This document shows, in pieces, positions 34,499 to 43,144 of a stretch of 64,000 nucleotides of DNA (position 1 is its first letter; every line of letters begins with the position of its first letter). The notes under the pieces are model-generated. The model made no database searches. It was not told the DNA's origin and saw only the letters and a list, made by a program, of their open reading frames with translations. Origin of the DNA: Roseburia_D sp964388945 (GTDB lineage: Bacteria > Bacillota > Clostridia > Lachnospirales > Lachnospiraceae); contig CAYMCM010000004.1 of assembly GCA_964388945.1 (NCBI GenBank), forward strand, positions 1-64,000, given 5' to 3'. The position numbers and the translations under genes were made by a program.

Positions 34499-35502
34499 TT
34501 CAGCTCCATTTCATCTATGCATTCATCTGTTTTATAGCTTTTCTTCGCCACACCGCCAAGCAGATCATACCACTTCATCGGACTGATTCCTGTTCCCGGT
34601 CTCTTTGTAGTAAGATTTTCTATCGAAAATTTTTCTCCACACGCGATCTCTTTCGCCGCCACAATGCTCTTTCTTGCCACATCGCAGTTTTTTCGCTCAG
34701 ATGCTGACCGTTTTTTTTCGGCAGTTCCCAGGCTCTTTTCAACATTTCGGATTGCATCCACCATTGCTTTTAAGTCTTTCGGCTCCAGACTCGCCTTATG
34801 ATCCGGTCCTTCCATCGTCTTATCCAGTGTAAAATGCTTCTCGATCACGACTGCTCCAAGTGCCGCCGCTGCGATTGAAACTTCGATTCCCACGGTATGA
34901 TCGGAATAACCGACCGGTTTTTTTAAGACCTCTCTCATCTGACCCATTGCAAGAAGATTGACATCGCAAAACGGTGTCGGATATTCTGTATTGCAATGTA
35001 ATACCGTAATATCTTTGCATCCACTCTGTTCCAGTACACGGATCGCAGCCTGAATTTCATCCAGTTCCGACATTCCGGTCGACATAACAACTTTCTTTTT
35101 TGTCTTTCCGATTGCTTCCAGATACGGAAGATTCGTGATCTCACCGGATGGCAGTTTCCAGAAATCCATATTAAGCCCATCCAGAAACGCAATACTTTCC
35201 AGATCAAACGGCGTAGAGATAAAACCAATCCCTTCCGCTTTACAACAATGCTGCAGTTCAATAAAATCCTCTTCTGTCAGTGCCAGCTTCTGCAGCATCT
35301 CTAACTGCGACTGGTCACTTCCCGTCGTCTTTTTCTGATACTCTGCTTTATCCGCAAATCTGGAAACCAGTTTTTCGGGAACAAAAGTCTGAAATTTAAT
35401 GTAATCCGCACCGGTTTTTTTTGCCTCGGTTATCATCTTCTTTGCCAGATCTATGTCTCCATTATGATTTACGCCTGCCTCCGCGATCACTAAAACGCTC
35501 AT
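34495..35502 (-). CDS. legI: N,N'-diacetyllegionaminate synthase (NeuB/LegI)
   Basis: A 335-residue enzyme that condenses the sugar with phosphoenolpyruvate to give the nine-carbon acid. Seen: IAEAGVNHNGDIDLAKKMI, DYIKFQTFVPEKL, LHCNTEYPTPF, YSDHTVGIEVSIAAAALGA, VIEKHFTLDKTMEGPDHKAS and a C-terminal antifreeze-like SAF domain (SIVAAKEIACGEKFSIENL; RPGTGISPMKWYDLLG). The length and two-domain order are standard. It overlaps legG by four bases. Confidence 0.92.
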   Translation of the reverse strand: MSVLVIAEAGVNHNGDIDLAKKMITEAKKTGADYIKFQTFVPEKLVSRFADKAEYQKKTTGSDQSQLEMLQKLALTEEDFIELQHCCKAEGIGFISTPFDLESIAFLDGLNMDFWKLPSGEITNLPYLEAIGKTKKKVVMSTGMSELDEIQAAIRVLEQSGCKDITVLHCNTEYPTPFCDVNLLAMGQMREVLKKPVGYSDHTVGIEVSIAAAALGAVVIEKHFTLDKTMEGPDHKASLEPKDLKAMVDAIRNVEKSLGTAEKKRSASERKNCDVARKSIVAAKEIACGEKFSIENLTTKRPGTGISPMKWYDLLGGVAKKSYKTDECIDEMELK

Positions 35503-35518
35503 ATTTCAACCTTCTTTC

Positions 35519-36178
35519 TTATCTGCCAATACGCTCTGCCGGAGCTCCGACGATCGTACAATTTCCTATTACATCTTTCACGACCACACTGCCTGCGCCC
35601 GCAACCGTTTTTTCCCCGATGCGGATTCCCTGCCTGACATTGGTTCCCATACCGATCTCACTAAATGCTCCTACCATGACATTGCCTGCCAGTGTTACTC
35701 TGGGGCTTAACGTCACAAAATCTCCGATCCTGCCGTCATGACATATCATACTTCCCGTATTTAAAAAGACGAAATCTCCGATCTCAACGTTTGTCGAGAT
35801 TCTGGCATCCATGCTGATGACACAGCCTTCACCCATTTTCACATCCTCACAGATCCTTACATCCAAAAGAATTACATTGGGAAATCTGAGCTGCGGATTT
35901 TTTTTTAACTTATCTGCAATCTTTTTGCGCAGCAGCGGTTCTCCCACGCCGATCACTACATTCACTTCTTCTTTTTTCTGAAGCAGATAATTATCATTCC
36001 CAAGATAAGGAATCCACTGGTTTCCGACTAAAACCCCTCTTTCGTCGGGCGGCTTCTGCTCATCCACATAACCTAAAATATCCCAGACCTGCTTTTCTTT
36101 ATTCTGCTCCTGCATCTGCCAGACAAGCTCCCGCATACATCCGCCGGAGCCTGTCATCACAATCTCTTTTTTAACCAT
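35519..36178 (-). CDS. legH: PglD/NeuD-type sugar O/N-acetyltransferase (LegH)
   Basis: A 219-residue left-handed beta-helix acetyltransferase. The N-terminal Rossmann half binds the nucleotide sugar (IVMTGSGGCMRELVWQM; NVVIGVGEPLLRKKIADKL). The C-terminal half has hexapeptide repeats (NVEIGDFVFLNTGSMICHDG with the catalytic-type histidine; IRIGEKTVAGAGSVVVKDV). By position between legI and ptmE it would acetylate the 4-amino group made by LegC. Its N-terminal half is the closest known relative, by eye, of the module repeated at 11662-25585. Confidence 0.83.
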   Translation of the reverse strand: MVKKEIVMTGSGGCMRELVWQMQEQNKEKQVWDILGYVDEQKPPDERGVLVGNQWIPYLGNDNYLLQKKEEVNVVIGVGEPLLRKKIADKLKKNPQLRFPNVILLDVRICEDVKMGEGCVISMDARISTNVEIGDFVFLNTGSMICHDGRIGDFVTLSPRVTLAGNVMVGAFSEIGMGTNVRQGIRIGEKTVAGAGSVVVKDVIGNCTIVGAPAERIGR

Positions 36179-36201
36179 CTATTTCTCCGATAGCTGATCC
36201 G

Positions 36202-37278
36202 CTATTCTGATTTTAAATTCAGTTTCTTTTCCATCCGACGCATCTCTTCAAATTCTCCCATATCGAGGAACGAATCCTCGCTGATCGGATACATTCCGAC
36301 CTGCTTACCTTCTTTTAACAGTTCATCCGCCAGATCTGTCATATGAAAAAATGTGTCCTTCGGAATTTTTTCCAGCAATTCCGGATTCAAAACATACATA
36401 CCTGTATTAACAAAATATGAAAGCTTCGGCTTTTCTTCCATAGCCGTGATCGTTCCGTTTTCTTTGGAGTGAATGACTCCATAAGGAACTACAATATTCT
36501 TTAACGCAGAAACGATCGTAAGTGCGTTCCCGGACTCTGCGTGATACTTATAAATATCTGCATAGTCTGCATGGATCAGGATATCACAGTTTGTCACGAT
36601 AAACGGTCTTTTAAAGCTATTCCCGATGAGACACAGGCTTCCTGCCGTTCCAAGCGGCTTATCTTCCTCCACATATTGAATGGAATAGTCCGCTGCCAGA
36701 TCAGAAAAATACGATTTTATCATATTCTTACGATAATTGACGGTTGCATAAAACTCGGATACCCCATAATCCAAAAATTTATCGATGATCCGCTCCATGA
36801 TCGGAATATCTCCGATCGGAATCAGCGGCTTCGGCAGAATTTTGGTATACGGATAAAGACGTGTCCCTTTTCCGCCTGCCATAATGACGACCGGAACCTG
36901 TGCCAGCGTCTTTGCATCTGTTCCCGCCATCATTTCCGTTTTTTCATCTTCCAGAACAATATCAACGATTTTTCCTTTAGAATCCAGTACCGGGAGTGCC
37001 TTCACCTGCATTTTTTTCATAAATTCCTGCGCCTGTTTGACCTCTTTCCGGTAAATGATCTTCGGATTCTGATTCATAAATTCAGAAATCGGCGCATCCA
37101 GTTTCCCGGTCTTAATGATCCACCGACGGATATCGCCATCTGTAATCGTTCCAAGCAATTTCTCTTTTTGATCGATCACAAATAAAATACCATGCGTATT
37201 AGCATCAATTTTTTCCATTGCTTCTACAATATTTAATGTATGAACCCCTAAAAATCCCTTTAACTGTTCCTTTATCAC
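36202..37278 (-). CDS. ptmE: CBS-domain nucleotidyltransferase (PtmE type)
   Basis: A 358-residue protein with two CBS domains at ~8-120 (GILFVIDQKEKLLGTITDGD; VKALPVLDSKGKIVDIVLED) and a sugar-1-phosphate nucleotidyltransferase from ~128 (VPVVIMAGGKGTRLYPYTKI; LPKPLIPIGDIPIMERIID; IVTNCDILIHADYADIY). PtmE in Campylobacter makes the GDP-linked glucosamine used for legionaminic acid, and this domain order matches. GGAGGGG lies before the ATG. Its presence argues for the GDP-sugar route. Confidence 0.85.
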   Translation of the reverse strand: MIKEQLKGFLGVHTLNIVEAMEKIDANTHGILFVIDQKEKLLGTITDGDIRRWIIKTGKLDAPISEFMNQNPKIIYRKEVKQAQEFMKKMQVKALPVLDSKGKIVDIVLEDEKTEMMAGTDAKTLAQVPVVIMAGGKGTRLYPYTKILPKPLIPIGDIPIMERIIDKFLDYGVSEFYATVNYRKNMIKSYFSDLAADYSIQYVEEDKPLGTAGSLCLIGNSFKRPFIVTNCDILIHADYADIYKYHAESGNALTIVSALKNIVVPYGVIHSKENGTITAMEEKPKLSYFVNTGMYVLNPELLEKIPKDTFFHMTDLADELLKEGKQVGMYPISEDSFLDMGEFEEMRRMEKKLNLKSE

Positions 37279-37303
37279 AAAATCCCCTCCATGATTTTGG
37301 GCT

Positions 37304-38260
37304 TTATCCCAATTTTATATAATTTTCACTTTTCGGCGGAAAATCGTTGGTATCCAGACGCGGAAGCTTAAAGCGATCATCCTTTTTCGTATCTGCGATC
37401 CGCACATCCGTAGACAATCCCAAAACCGCACCTTTTTCCTTGACATATTGAATTACATCTTCACTGTAAGAGCCACAAGGATAATTTACCACCCACTTTG
37501 AGATATCCAGCAAACCATCCATGCTCTCTAACGCAGCTTCAATGTCCTGCTCCAATTCCTTTGGTGTTAATGAATTCATCCAGTAATGATCGTACCCATG
37601 ACTTCCAAAAAACATCCCTTCCCGCTTCATGAACTTCATCTGGTCATAATTCATATAGATCTCCCGTGCCAACACTTCTTCCCGGACATCCACATACTTA
37701 GTGAAAAAATCATCCACAATCTTTTTTCTTATCATCTCTGGAAGAACTACCTGAAGCATACGCTTTATAAAAATGGTCTCTTTTGTATCAAAGCGATTTG
37801 CGACCGCATATTTTTCGATCAGTTCCTCATTCGGCGCATACCCACATTCTTCCCCTCTATAATGATCCATTTTCTTAAGTAATTCGTCATATAACTGCCC
37901 GACAGGTGCACTTGCCAGCAGAAAATGTATCTTATTTACATCCAACAGCTTATGTTCCCGAAATACTTTCCCCGGCACAAAAAACGATCCCTGAAATCCA
38001 TATTCCTTTAAAACCGGAAATACGCTGGTATAACAATCGATATATCCGTCATCAAAGGTCAAAAGCAGCGCATTTTCCGGTAAATCATACCCTTCCTGCA
38101 CACTTGCTATGACCTCCTCCATTGTAACCACCGAAAAGTTATTTTTGAAAAATTCTATCTGCTGCCGAAACAGATCATAATCCAGTCCCTTTATGTCCGG
38201 ATACCTGCTGTTTTTGAGTTCCCGCACATAGTGATACATAGAAATATATAATTTACTCAC
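37304..38260 (-). CDS. Polysaccharide deacetylase family protein
   Basis: A 318-residue NodB-type protein. The GTG at 38260 is preferred: it gives (M)SKLYISMYHYV and has AGGGGGA upstream. The predicted transcription start near 38307 leaves no room for a ribosome site before the ATG at 38299; an ATG at 38281 remains possible. Seen: LLLTFDDGYIDCYTSVFPVL (motif 1) and FFGSHGYDHYWMNSL (motif 2, zinc histidines). Likely N-deacetylates a sugar or glycan. No signal peptide is seen, so it appears cytoplasmic, unlike peptidoglycan deacetylases. It is the first gene of the leg operon. Confidence 0.8.
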   Translation of the reverse strand: MSKLYISMYHYVRELKNSRYPDIKGLDYDLFRQQIEFFKNNFSVVTMEEVIASVQEGYDLPENALLLTFDDGYIDCYTSVFPVLKEYGFQGSFFVPGKVFREHKLLDVNKIHFLLASAPVGQLYDELLKKMDHYRGEECGYAPNEELIEKYAVANRFDTKETIFIKRMLQVVLPEMIRKKIVDDFFTKYVDVREEVLAREIYMNYDQMKFMKREGMFFGSHGYDHYWMNSLTPKELEQDIEAALESMDGLLDISKWVVNYPCGSYSEDVIQYVKEKGAVLGLSTDVRIADTKKDDRFKLPRLDTNDFPPKSENYIKLG

Positions 38261-38313
38261 GCTTTTTTCTTCCCCCTTCATTATATGTGACCGCTCCATT
38301 TGATTTTAAATTT

Positions 38314-38342
38314 ACTATATCAGAAATATAAAAATCCATCAA
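38314..38342 (-). promoter_or_regulatory. Sigma-A promoter of the legionaminic acid operon
   Basis: Minus strand TTGATG (38342-38337), 17 bases, TATAGT (38319-38314). It is placed directly before the deacetylase gene and would drive deacetylase-ptmE-legH-legI-legG-legF. Confidence 0.72.
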
Positions 38343-38394
38343 CCGCATATTTTTCAAATAGCACGTCTTTTCCTTGAGCTCTGACATTCGGATA

Positions 38395-38423
38395 TTGTAT
38401 TTTTTTGTCATTTCATATACTAT
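38395..38423 (+). promoter_or_regulatory. Weak candidate promoter of the GNAT-like gene
   Basis: TTGTAT (38395-38400), 17 bases, TACTAT (38418-38423), ~40 bases before the ATG at 38466. Both boxes are imperfect. It is back to back with the leg operon promoter. Confidence 0.35.
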
Positions 38424-38465
38424 AAAAATAGAAATTTTAACTATTACAATACAAGGAGCAGCCGA

Positions 38466-39509
38466 ATGAACAAATACGATGAACGATACGAAATACGACT
38501 TGCCAGATCAACCGACATTGACGCTATTATGACCTTTTTAGATGAACACTGGAAAAAAGGGCACATTCTGTCCACTGACCGAACACTCTTTGAATACGAA
38601 TTTGCAGATGGTGACGCGGTTCATATGATGCTTGCCATTGACAAAAACGAAGGCACCATCGAAGCACTGACCGGCTTTCTTCCATGTTCGCACACCACGG
38701 ACAAAAGCAAACTGGATGTCTGGGGAAGCTTTTGGAAAGTAAACGATTCCCATCCAAACATCACCTTTTTAGGCGTAGAAATCATGAAACGGCTTATACA
38801 GCAGCTCGACTGCCGAACACACCTCGGGATCGGTGTCAATCCAAATACGGCACTGCCAATCCGTAAAGCCACATTCCACGAAAAAACTGCAAAAATGGAA
38901 CACTACTATCTGTTAAATCCCAACACTTATGACTTTAAAGTTGCAGTGATACAAAATCGTCCCGCTCCGGCCAATCTCTCCGAACACCTTTCCTGCGAAT
39001 ACAAGGAATTTCATTCTGTCGCTGAAATCCGTCCGCTTTTCGATATTGAAAAACTAGATGTCATTCCTTACAAAGATTTCTGGTATCTGAATAAACGTTT
39101 TTTTGAACATCCATACTACGACTACCATGTGTATGGCTTAAAAAACGCTCAAAACGAAGTACGCGCTCTCCTCATTGGCCGCATTGTCAGCCAGAACGAC
39201 CGCTTGATCTTCCGGATCGTTGATTATATCGGAGACCAGACTCTGTTTGCCGGTTCTGGAGCTATGTTCCAGACGTTTTTCCAGCAAAATAATTATGAGT
39301 ATATCGATTTTTATACCTTTGGCTTTGATGAAACAAGCATCCTTGCCGCCGGCTTTACCAAAAAAGACGAGCAGAGCAAAAATATCATTCCAAATTATTT
39401 TGGTCCTTTTGTACAGGAAAATGTCGATATCTATGTACGCTATGTGAAAGAGGGAACCCTGTTCTGCAAAGCAGACGGAGATCAAGATCGTCCCAATCTC
39501 ATCCCTTGA
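38466..39509 (+). CDS. GNAT-like acyltransferase
   Basis: A 347-residue plus-strand protein with AAGGAG before its ATG. The N-terminal ~160 residues have GNAT character (YEIRLARSTDIDAIMTFLDE; ALTGFLPCS; FLGVEIMKRLIQQL; LGIGVNPNTALPIRK). A second, weaker acyltransferase-like half follows (YHVYGLKNAQNEVRALLIGR). The layout resembles acyltransferases often seen in nonulosonic acid loci, so acylation of the legionaminic acid amino groups is possible. It is divergent from the leg operon. The acyl donor and substrate are unknown; the ACP/ligase pair at 43145-44861 might be relevant. Confidence 0.65.
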   Translation: MNKYDERYEIRLARSTDIDAIMTFLDEHWKKGHILSTDRTLFEYEFADGDAVHMMLAIDKNEGTIEALTGFLPCSHTTDKSKLDVWGSFWKVNDSHPNITFLGVEIMKRLIQQLDCRTHLGIGVNPNTALPIRKATFHEKTAKMEHYYLLNPNTYDFKVAVIQNRPAPANLSEHLSCEYKEFHSVAEIRPLFDIEKLDVIPYKDFWYLNKRFFEHPYYDYHVYGLKNAQNEVRALLIGRIVSQNDRLIFRIVDYIGDQTLFAGSGAMFQTFFQQNNYEYIDFYTFGFDETSILAAGFTKKDEQSKNIIPNYFGPFVQENVDIYVRYVKEGTLFCKADGDQDRPNLIP

Positions 39510-39520
39510 TCGATACTATA

Positions 39521-39566
39521 AAAAGACAGACAGCAGACCTTTTGGGTCTGCCATCTGCCTTTTTGG
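39521..39566. terminator. Bidirectional Rho-independent terminator
   Basis: GCAGACC (39533-39539), loop, GGTCTGC (39545-39551), with flanking pairs AGACAG/CTGCC and T-runs on both strands (CCTTTTTG on plus; GTCTTTTT on minus). It separates the convergent GNAT-like gene and the ABC transporter operon. Confidence 0.85.
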
Positions 39567-39568
39567 GT

Positions 39569-40318
39569 TTACTGATATAAAGATTCGTGCAGTCTCTCCC
39601 ACACTGCTCCATAACCGTCCGATGCCGGCGTTACCGGTCGCTTAATCGGATTTTTTTCATCTACGACCGCTTTTCCTTCTTTTTCCAGTACGATAATTCT
39701 TGTTCCTAATACGATCGCTTCCTGAATGTTATGCGTCACAAAAATGATCGTGCATTTTTCCTCCGTGGAAATACGCAGTAATTCTTCCTGCAATTTATTT
39801 CTGGTCATTGCGTCCAATGCTGCAAACGGTTCATCCATCAAAATGATCTCCGGCTTTAATGCCAATGCTTTTGCGATCGCCACACGCTGCTTCATTCCGC
39901 CTGACAACTGATACGGATAATAGTGCTCATACCCTGAAAGCTTAACTTTCTCAAGGGCTTCATCGGATCGCCTTTTCCGTTCCTGCGGGTCCTTGATCCC
40001 TTTTAGTTTTAATGGATACTGTATATTTTTCTCCACTGTTTTCCACGGAAACAACTGATTGAAATCCTGAAATACCATGATCCTGTCTGTTCCCGGCGCA
40101 ATCCTTTTTTGACCATTTACACATATACTTCCCTCGTAATCTTCAAAGCCCGCTATACAACGCAGCAAGGTCGTTTTGCCGCATCCGGATGGCCCTAGCA
40201 CACACAAAAATTCATTCCGTTCCACCTGCAGATTTACATTCCGCAGGATTGCTTTTTCTTTGTCGTATATTTTAGTCAGATCCTGAACTTCCAAAATCAC
40301 TTCTTTTTTATCCGTCAT
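39569..40318 (-). CDS. ABC transporter ATP-binding protein (SsuB/TauB type)
   Basis: A 249-residue ATPase of the nitrate/taurine/sulfonate-type importer class. The start MTDKKEVILEVQDLTKIY at 40318 overlaps the permease stop as ATGA. Seen: Walker A GPSGCGKTTLLRCIAG, Q-loop VFQDFNQLFPWKTV, signature LSGGMKQRVAIAKAL, Walker B IILMDEPFAALDA and the H-loop VTHNIQEA. Its permease and binding protein are upstream in the same operon. The transported molecule cannot be read from sequence. Confidence 0.9.
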   Translation of the reverse strand: MTDKKEVILEVQDLTKIYDKEKAILRNVNLQVERNEFLCVLGPSGCGKTTLLRCIAGFEDYEGSICVNGQKRIAPGTDRIMVFQDFNQLFPWKTVEKNIQYPLKLKGIKDPQERKRRSDEALEKVKLSGYEHYYPYQLSGGMKQRVAIAKALALKPEIILMDEPFAALDAMTRNKLQEELLRISTEEKCTIIFVTHNIQEAIVLGTRIIVLEKEGKAVVDEKNPIKRPVTPASDGYGAVWERLHESLYQ

Positions 40319-41121
40319 TTTGACATACCCCATTTTTTTACTGTCATATTTTCAAGCGGTGTCAACAAACCGTATTGCACGATCACACCGAGAATGATAA
40401 TGACCAGCAAGGTCGCATACATTTCTGCATTATTCATATTTGTGCGCATCTGATTGATAAACAGCCCGATTCCCGGACAGGTTGCTACTCCAAATATCAT
40501 TTCTGCACTGATCAGTCCGCGCCACGCTCTTGCCCAGCCAACCTTCAATCCAGAAACAATATAAGAAGTTGCCGCAGGAAGATATACGCCCCATAACAAC
40601 GTAATTCCATGCAGTCCCATGTTCATTCCTGCCTCAACATAAATCTTGGGCACCGCCATAAAACCATCCAGTACACTTCTTGACATTGGCCATAAAACCG
40701 CATGCACCACCAGAAACACGATCACGCCCGGTCTGATCCCGAAAATAATAATGACTACCGGAAGCAGTGCGATTCCCGGAAGAAGATCACATATGGATAC
40801 CATGAAATTATAGATCTCATAAAATGTCCTGCTGATCATCGAAAAACCGGACAATACAAACGAGAGTACAATACCGATCAGCAATCCTGCTAAAAGCAAT
40901 TTCATAGAATTTCCAATATAGATCCACAGTGAACTTCCTGCATATCCCATTGTGAAATTCTTCACAAACGCCTTACCGATCACTTCTAGCGGTGGAAAAA
41001 TCAATTCTGAATTTGACCCAAGCATACCGGATTTTGCCACATATTCCCACACGCCTAAAACCGCAATTACAAACACAGCCTTTACGATCCATCCATGTAT
41101 CTGCATTTTTTTGCTCTTCAT
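40315..41121 (-). CDS. ABC transporter permease (SsuC/TauC type)
   Basis: A 268-residue integral membrane protein with about six transmembrane helices and the EAA-type loop (VLDGFMAVPKIYVEAGMNMG then LHGITLLWGVYLPAAT). This is the class of permeases for sulfonates, taurine, nitrate or pyrimidine-type precursors. GGAGAGGG stands before the ATG. It lies between its binding protein and ATPase genes. Confidence 0.88.
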   Translation of the reverse strand: MKSKKMQIHGWIVKAVFVIAVLGVWEYVAKSGMLGSNSELIFPPLEVIGKAFVKNFTMGYAGSSLWIYIGNSMKLLLAGLLIGIVLSFVLSGFSMISRTFYEIYNFMVSICDLLPGIALLPVVIIIFGIRPGVIVFLVVHAVLWPMSRSVLDGFMAVPKIYVEAGMNMGLHGITLLWGVYLPAATSYIVSGLKVGWARAWRGLISAEMIFGVATCPGIGLFINQMRTNMNNAEMYATLLVIIILGVIVQYGLLTPLENMTVKKWGMSK

Positions 41122-41146
41122 AATGCCCTCTCCACGTTATCTTTTA

Positions 41147-42160
41147 CTAATCTCCATTCACATTATCAAAAACCAGATCCGAATAAGATGTCGGTGCTTT
41201 TTCTATAAATCCATTCTTTGCCATAAACTCAGCCAGTTCCAAAACACCCTTCGTTTCTGTATTATAAGTTCCTGCCTGCAGATAGCCAAGCTCATCCGCT
41301 TCATCAGTTCCATCATATACACTGGTAAGCTTTGCTGTCTCTTCCATATTATCATTCACATAAGCAATCGCCTCTGTCATCGCATCGCAAAGTGCCTGAT
41401 ATAAATCCGGATCTTCCTTGTACAGTTCCTCTGACGCAACTCCGACAACAAAGGAATCCTCTTTCTTCCATGTATCTGCCACCTCTGGCAGTTCATGTAA
41501 GCCTTCCTCTTCTCTTTCCTGATAAAGATACGGGCTTGTAGTAAGCTGACATGCGACATTCTTGCTTTCCAGTGCCGTCATTCCATCCGGATGTTTCATT
41601 GCCACGATATTCGAGTCCAACGCATGAGGATCCAACCCCTGCTCTTCCAGCGTCTTTGCCAGTATGATGTGCTGAATGGAGCCGATATTGACCAGTGCAA
41701 TCTGATCACTGCTTCCAACGAGATCACTAATACTGTTTATTCCTTCATCATTGGTCATCAGCGCATGCTCCTGTCCTGATACGCTCGTAAATATCTTATA
41801 TCCGACACCTTTCATAATTCCTGTAATTGCCGGTGCCACACCCAGAAATCCCACATCAATGTTTCCGGATGAAATCCCAGCATTGATATCCGGTCCTGAA
41901 CTCATTTGATTCCACACGACTGTAACATGATTTCCGGTTCTTTCCTCATACGCTGATTCAATCAGCTTTTGCTCCTTTGCTACGATCAATGGCGCATATG
42001 CAATTCCATACTGATATGCAATCTGCAGCGTTACTTCTTCGGTTGTATCTGCAGACTGACTGCTGCCATTCTGTTCCTGTTGTCCCTTCGCTCCGCAGCC
42101 CGTCATAAAGATCAACAGACTAAGGCATACTGCAGCGAATCTTTTTCTTTGGTTCTTCAT
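41147..42160 (-). CDS. ABC transporter substrate-binding lipoprotein (SsuA/NMT1-like)
   Basis: A 337-residue lipoprotein with signal peptide and lipobox (CLSLLIFMTGCGAKGQQEQ, cysteine at ~22). The mature part follows the NMT1/SsuA pattern: VTLQIAYQYGIAYAPLIVAK, SSGNIDVGFLGVAPAI and LVNIGSIQHIILAKTLEEQG. It acts outside the membrane and delivers substrate to the permease. The start overlaps the LysR stop by four bases (ATGA), so regulator and transporter share a transcript. Confidence 0.88.
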   Translation of the reverse strand: MKNQRKRFAAVCLSLLIFMTGCGAKGQQEQNGSSQSADTTEEVTLQIAYQYGIAYAPLIVAKEQKLIESAYEERTGNHVTVVWNQMSSGPDINAGISSGNIDVGFLGVAPAITGIMKGVGYKIFTSVSGQEHALMTNDEGINSISDLVGSSDQIALVNIGSIQHIILAKTLEEQGLDPHALDSNIVAMKHPDGMTALESKNVACQLTTSPYLYQEREEEGLHELPEVADTWKKEDSFVVGVASEELYKEDPDLYQALCDAMTEAIAYVNDNMEETAKLTSVYDGTDEADELGYLQAGTYNTETKGVLELAEFMAKNGFIEKAPTSYSDLVFDNVNGD

Positions 42161-43080
42161 TTTTCCGTCTCCTTTAAACAGATATCCTGCAACTGCTGTA
42201 TTAATTCACGGCATGCATATGTAATGTAGCGTTCACTGTCCCATGCGATATAAATATTTCTTCCTGAAACGCCCTCCGGCAGGACATACATACAAAGCTC
42301 TTTCTCCCATTGATCGATCTGCAGTGCCTCCTCGGAAACAAAGGCAATCCCCGCTCCTGTTCTGGCAAGCTTCCAGGCAGTTGATAACTGATTTACCCTG
42401 ATATGATGCTTCGGAATGATCCCTTTTTGTTCAAAGAACTTTTCCATTTCTTTTTGAAGCGGCTGATCCTCTTCTAAAAATATGAACTCCTGTCCGTTCA
42501 AAAGACTATAATCCGTTATTTCTCCTAAAGCATCTTTCGTCAATGCTTCATTAATCTTCCAATCCCGCGGAATCCCAAGATAAATCTTTTCTTTCTTCAG
42601 CACAGTCTTTGCAAACCGCTCCGGCAGAATATCGCTTGTACTGATAAAGCAATCCACTTCACCATTTTTTGCCTGTCTTATTAATTCCGGCACTGGTTCA
42701 TTTTTGATCCGTATCTCACATTCCGGATATCTGCTGCGAAACGCAGTCGTCGCTTTTGTGATCAGCGCATCTACATAGACTACCGGTCCGCCAACCGTCA
42801 GACTGGTATTCTTACGCTGGTTCATGTCCGCGATCTTTTTCTGGTAATCCTCGGTCAGCAGTTGTTCCTTCCGCAGATATTCCAGATAGATCTCACCCAC
42901 CGATGTCAGTTTGACCGGAGTTGCTTTCCTGTCAAATATCCGAAAACCAAGCTTCTTCTCTATCGCATTCATGCTGTTGCTCAACGCCGGCTGTGAAATA
43001 CCCAGTCTTTTTGCCGCCTGTGTCAGACTGCCGCTTTCATACACGCATATGACGTACTTCTGGTACAATTTAATATCCAT
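42157..43080 (-). CDS. LysR family transcriptional regulator
   Basis: A 307-residue LysR protein. The N-terminal winged helix-turn-helix is clear (YVICVYESGSLTQAAKRLG; ISQPALSNSMNAIEKKLGF; RIFDRKATPVKLTSVGE). The effector-binding domain follows from ~90. It is the first gene of the operon with the ABC transporter and very probably controls it. An A/T-rich inverted repeat upstream (43110-43123) is a candidate operator. Confidence 0.9.
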   Translation of the reverse strand: MDIKLYQKYVICVYESGSLTQAAKRLGISQPALSNSMNAIEKKLGFRIFDRKATPVKLTSVGEIYLEYLRKEQLLTEDYQKKIADMNQRKNTSLTVGGPVVYVDALITKATTAFRSRYPECEIRIKNEPVPELIRQAKNGEVDCFISTSDILPERFAKTVLKKEKIYLGIPRDWKINEALTKDALGEITDYSLLNGQEFIFLEEDQPLQKEMEKFFEQKGIIPKHHIRVNQLSTAWKLARTGAGIAFVSEEALQIDQWEKELCMYVLPEGVSGRNIYIAWDSERYITYACRELIQQLQDICLKETEK

Positions 43081-43109
43081 CTTCGCTACTCATTTCCATA
43101 TAGTTATAC

Positions 43110-43123
43110 CGTATATCTATACG
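43110..43123. promoter_or_regulatory. Candidate LysR operator overlapping a promoter
   Basis: CGTATA-TC-TATACG, 6-bp perfect arms, inside a longer TATA-rich symmetric stretch (~43099-43131). On the minus strand TTGCGG (~43138) and TATACG (~43115), 17 bases apart, may form the lysR promoter that it overlaps. Confidence 0.45.
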
Positions 43124-43144
43124 CTTATAGTACCGCAATATAAT

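Noticed and set aside
3738..38260. Capsule or teichoic acid export locus
   Set aside because: No flippase, polymerase, ABC-2 exporter or lipid-primer transferase is encoded; flagellin and maf are the nearby acceptor-side genes.
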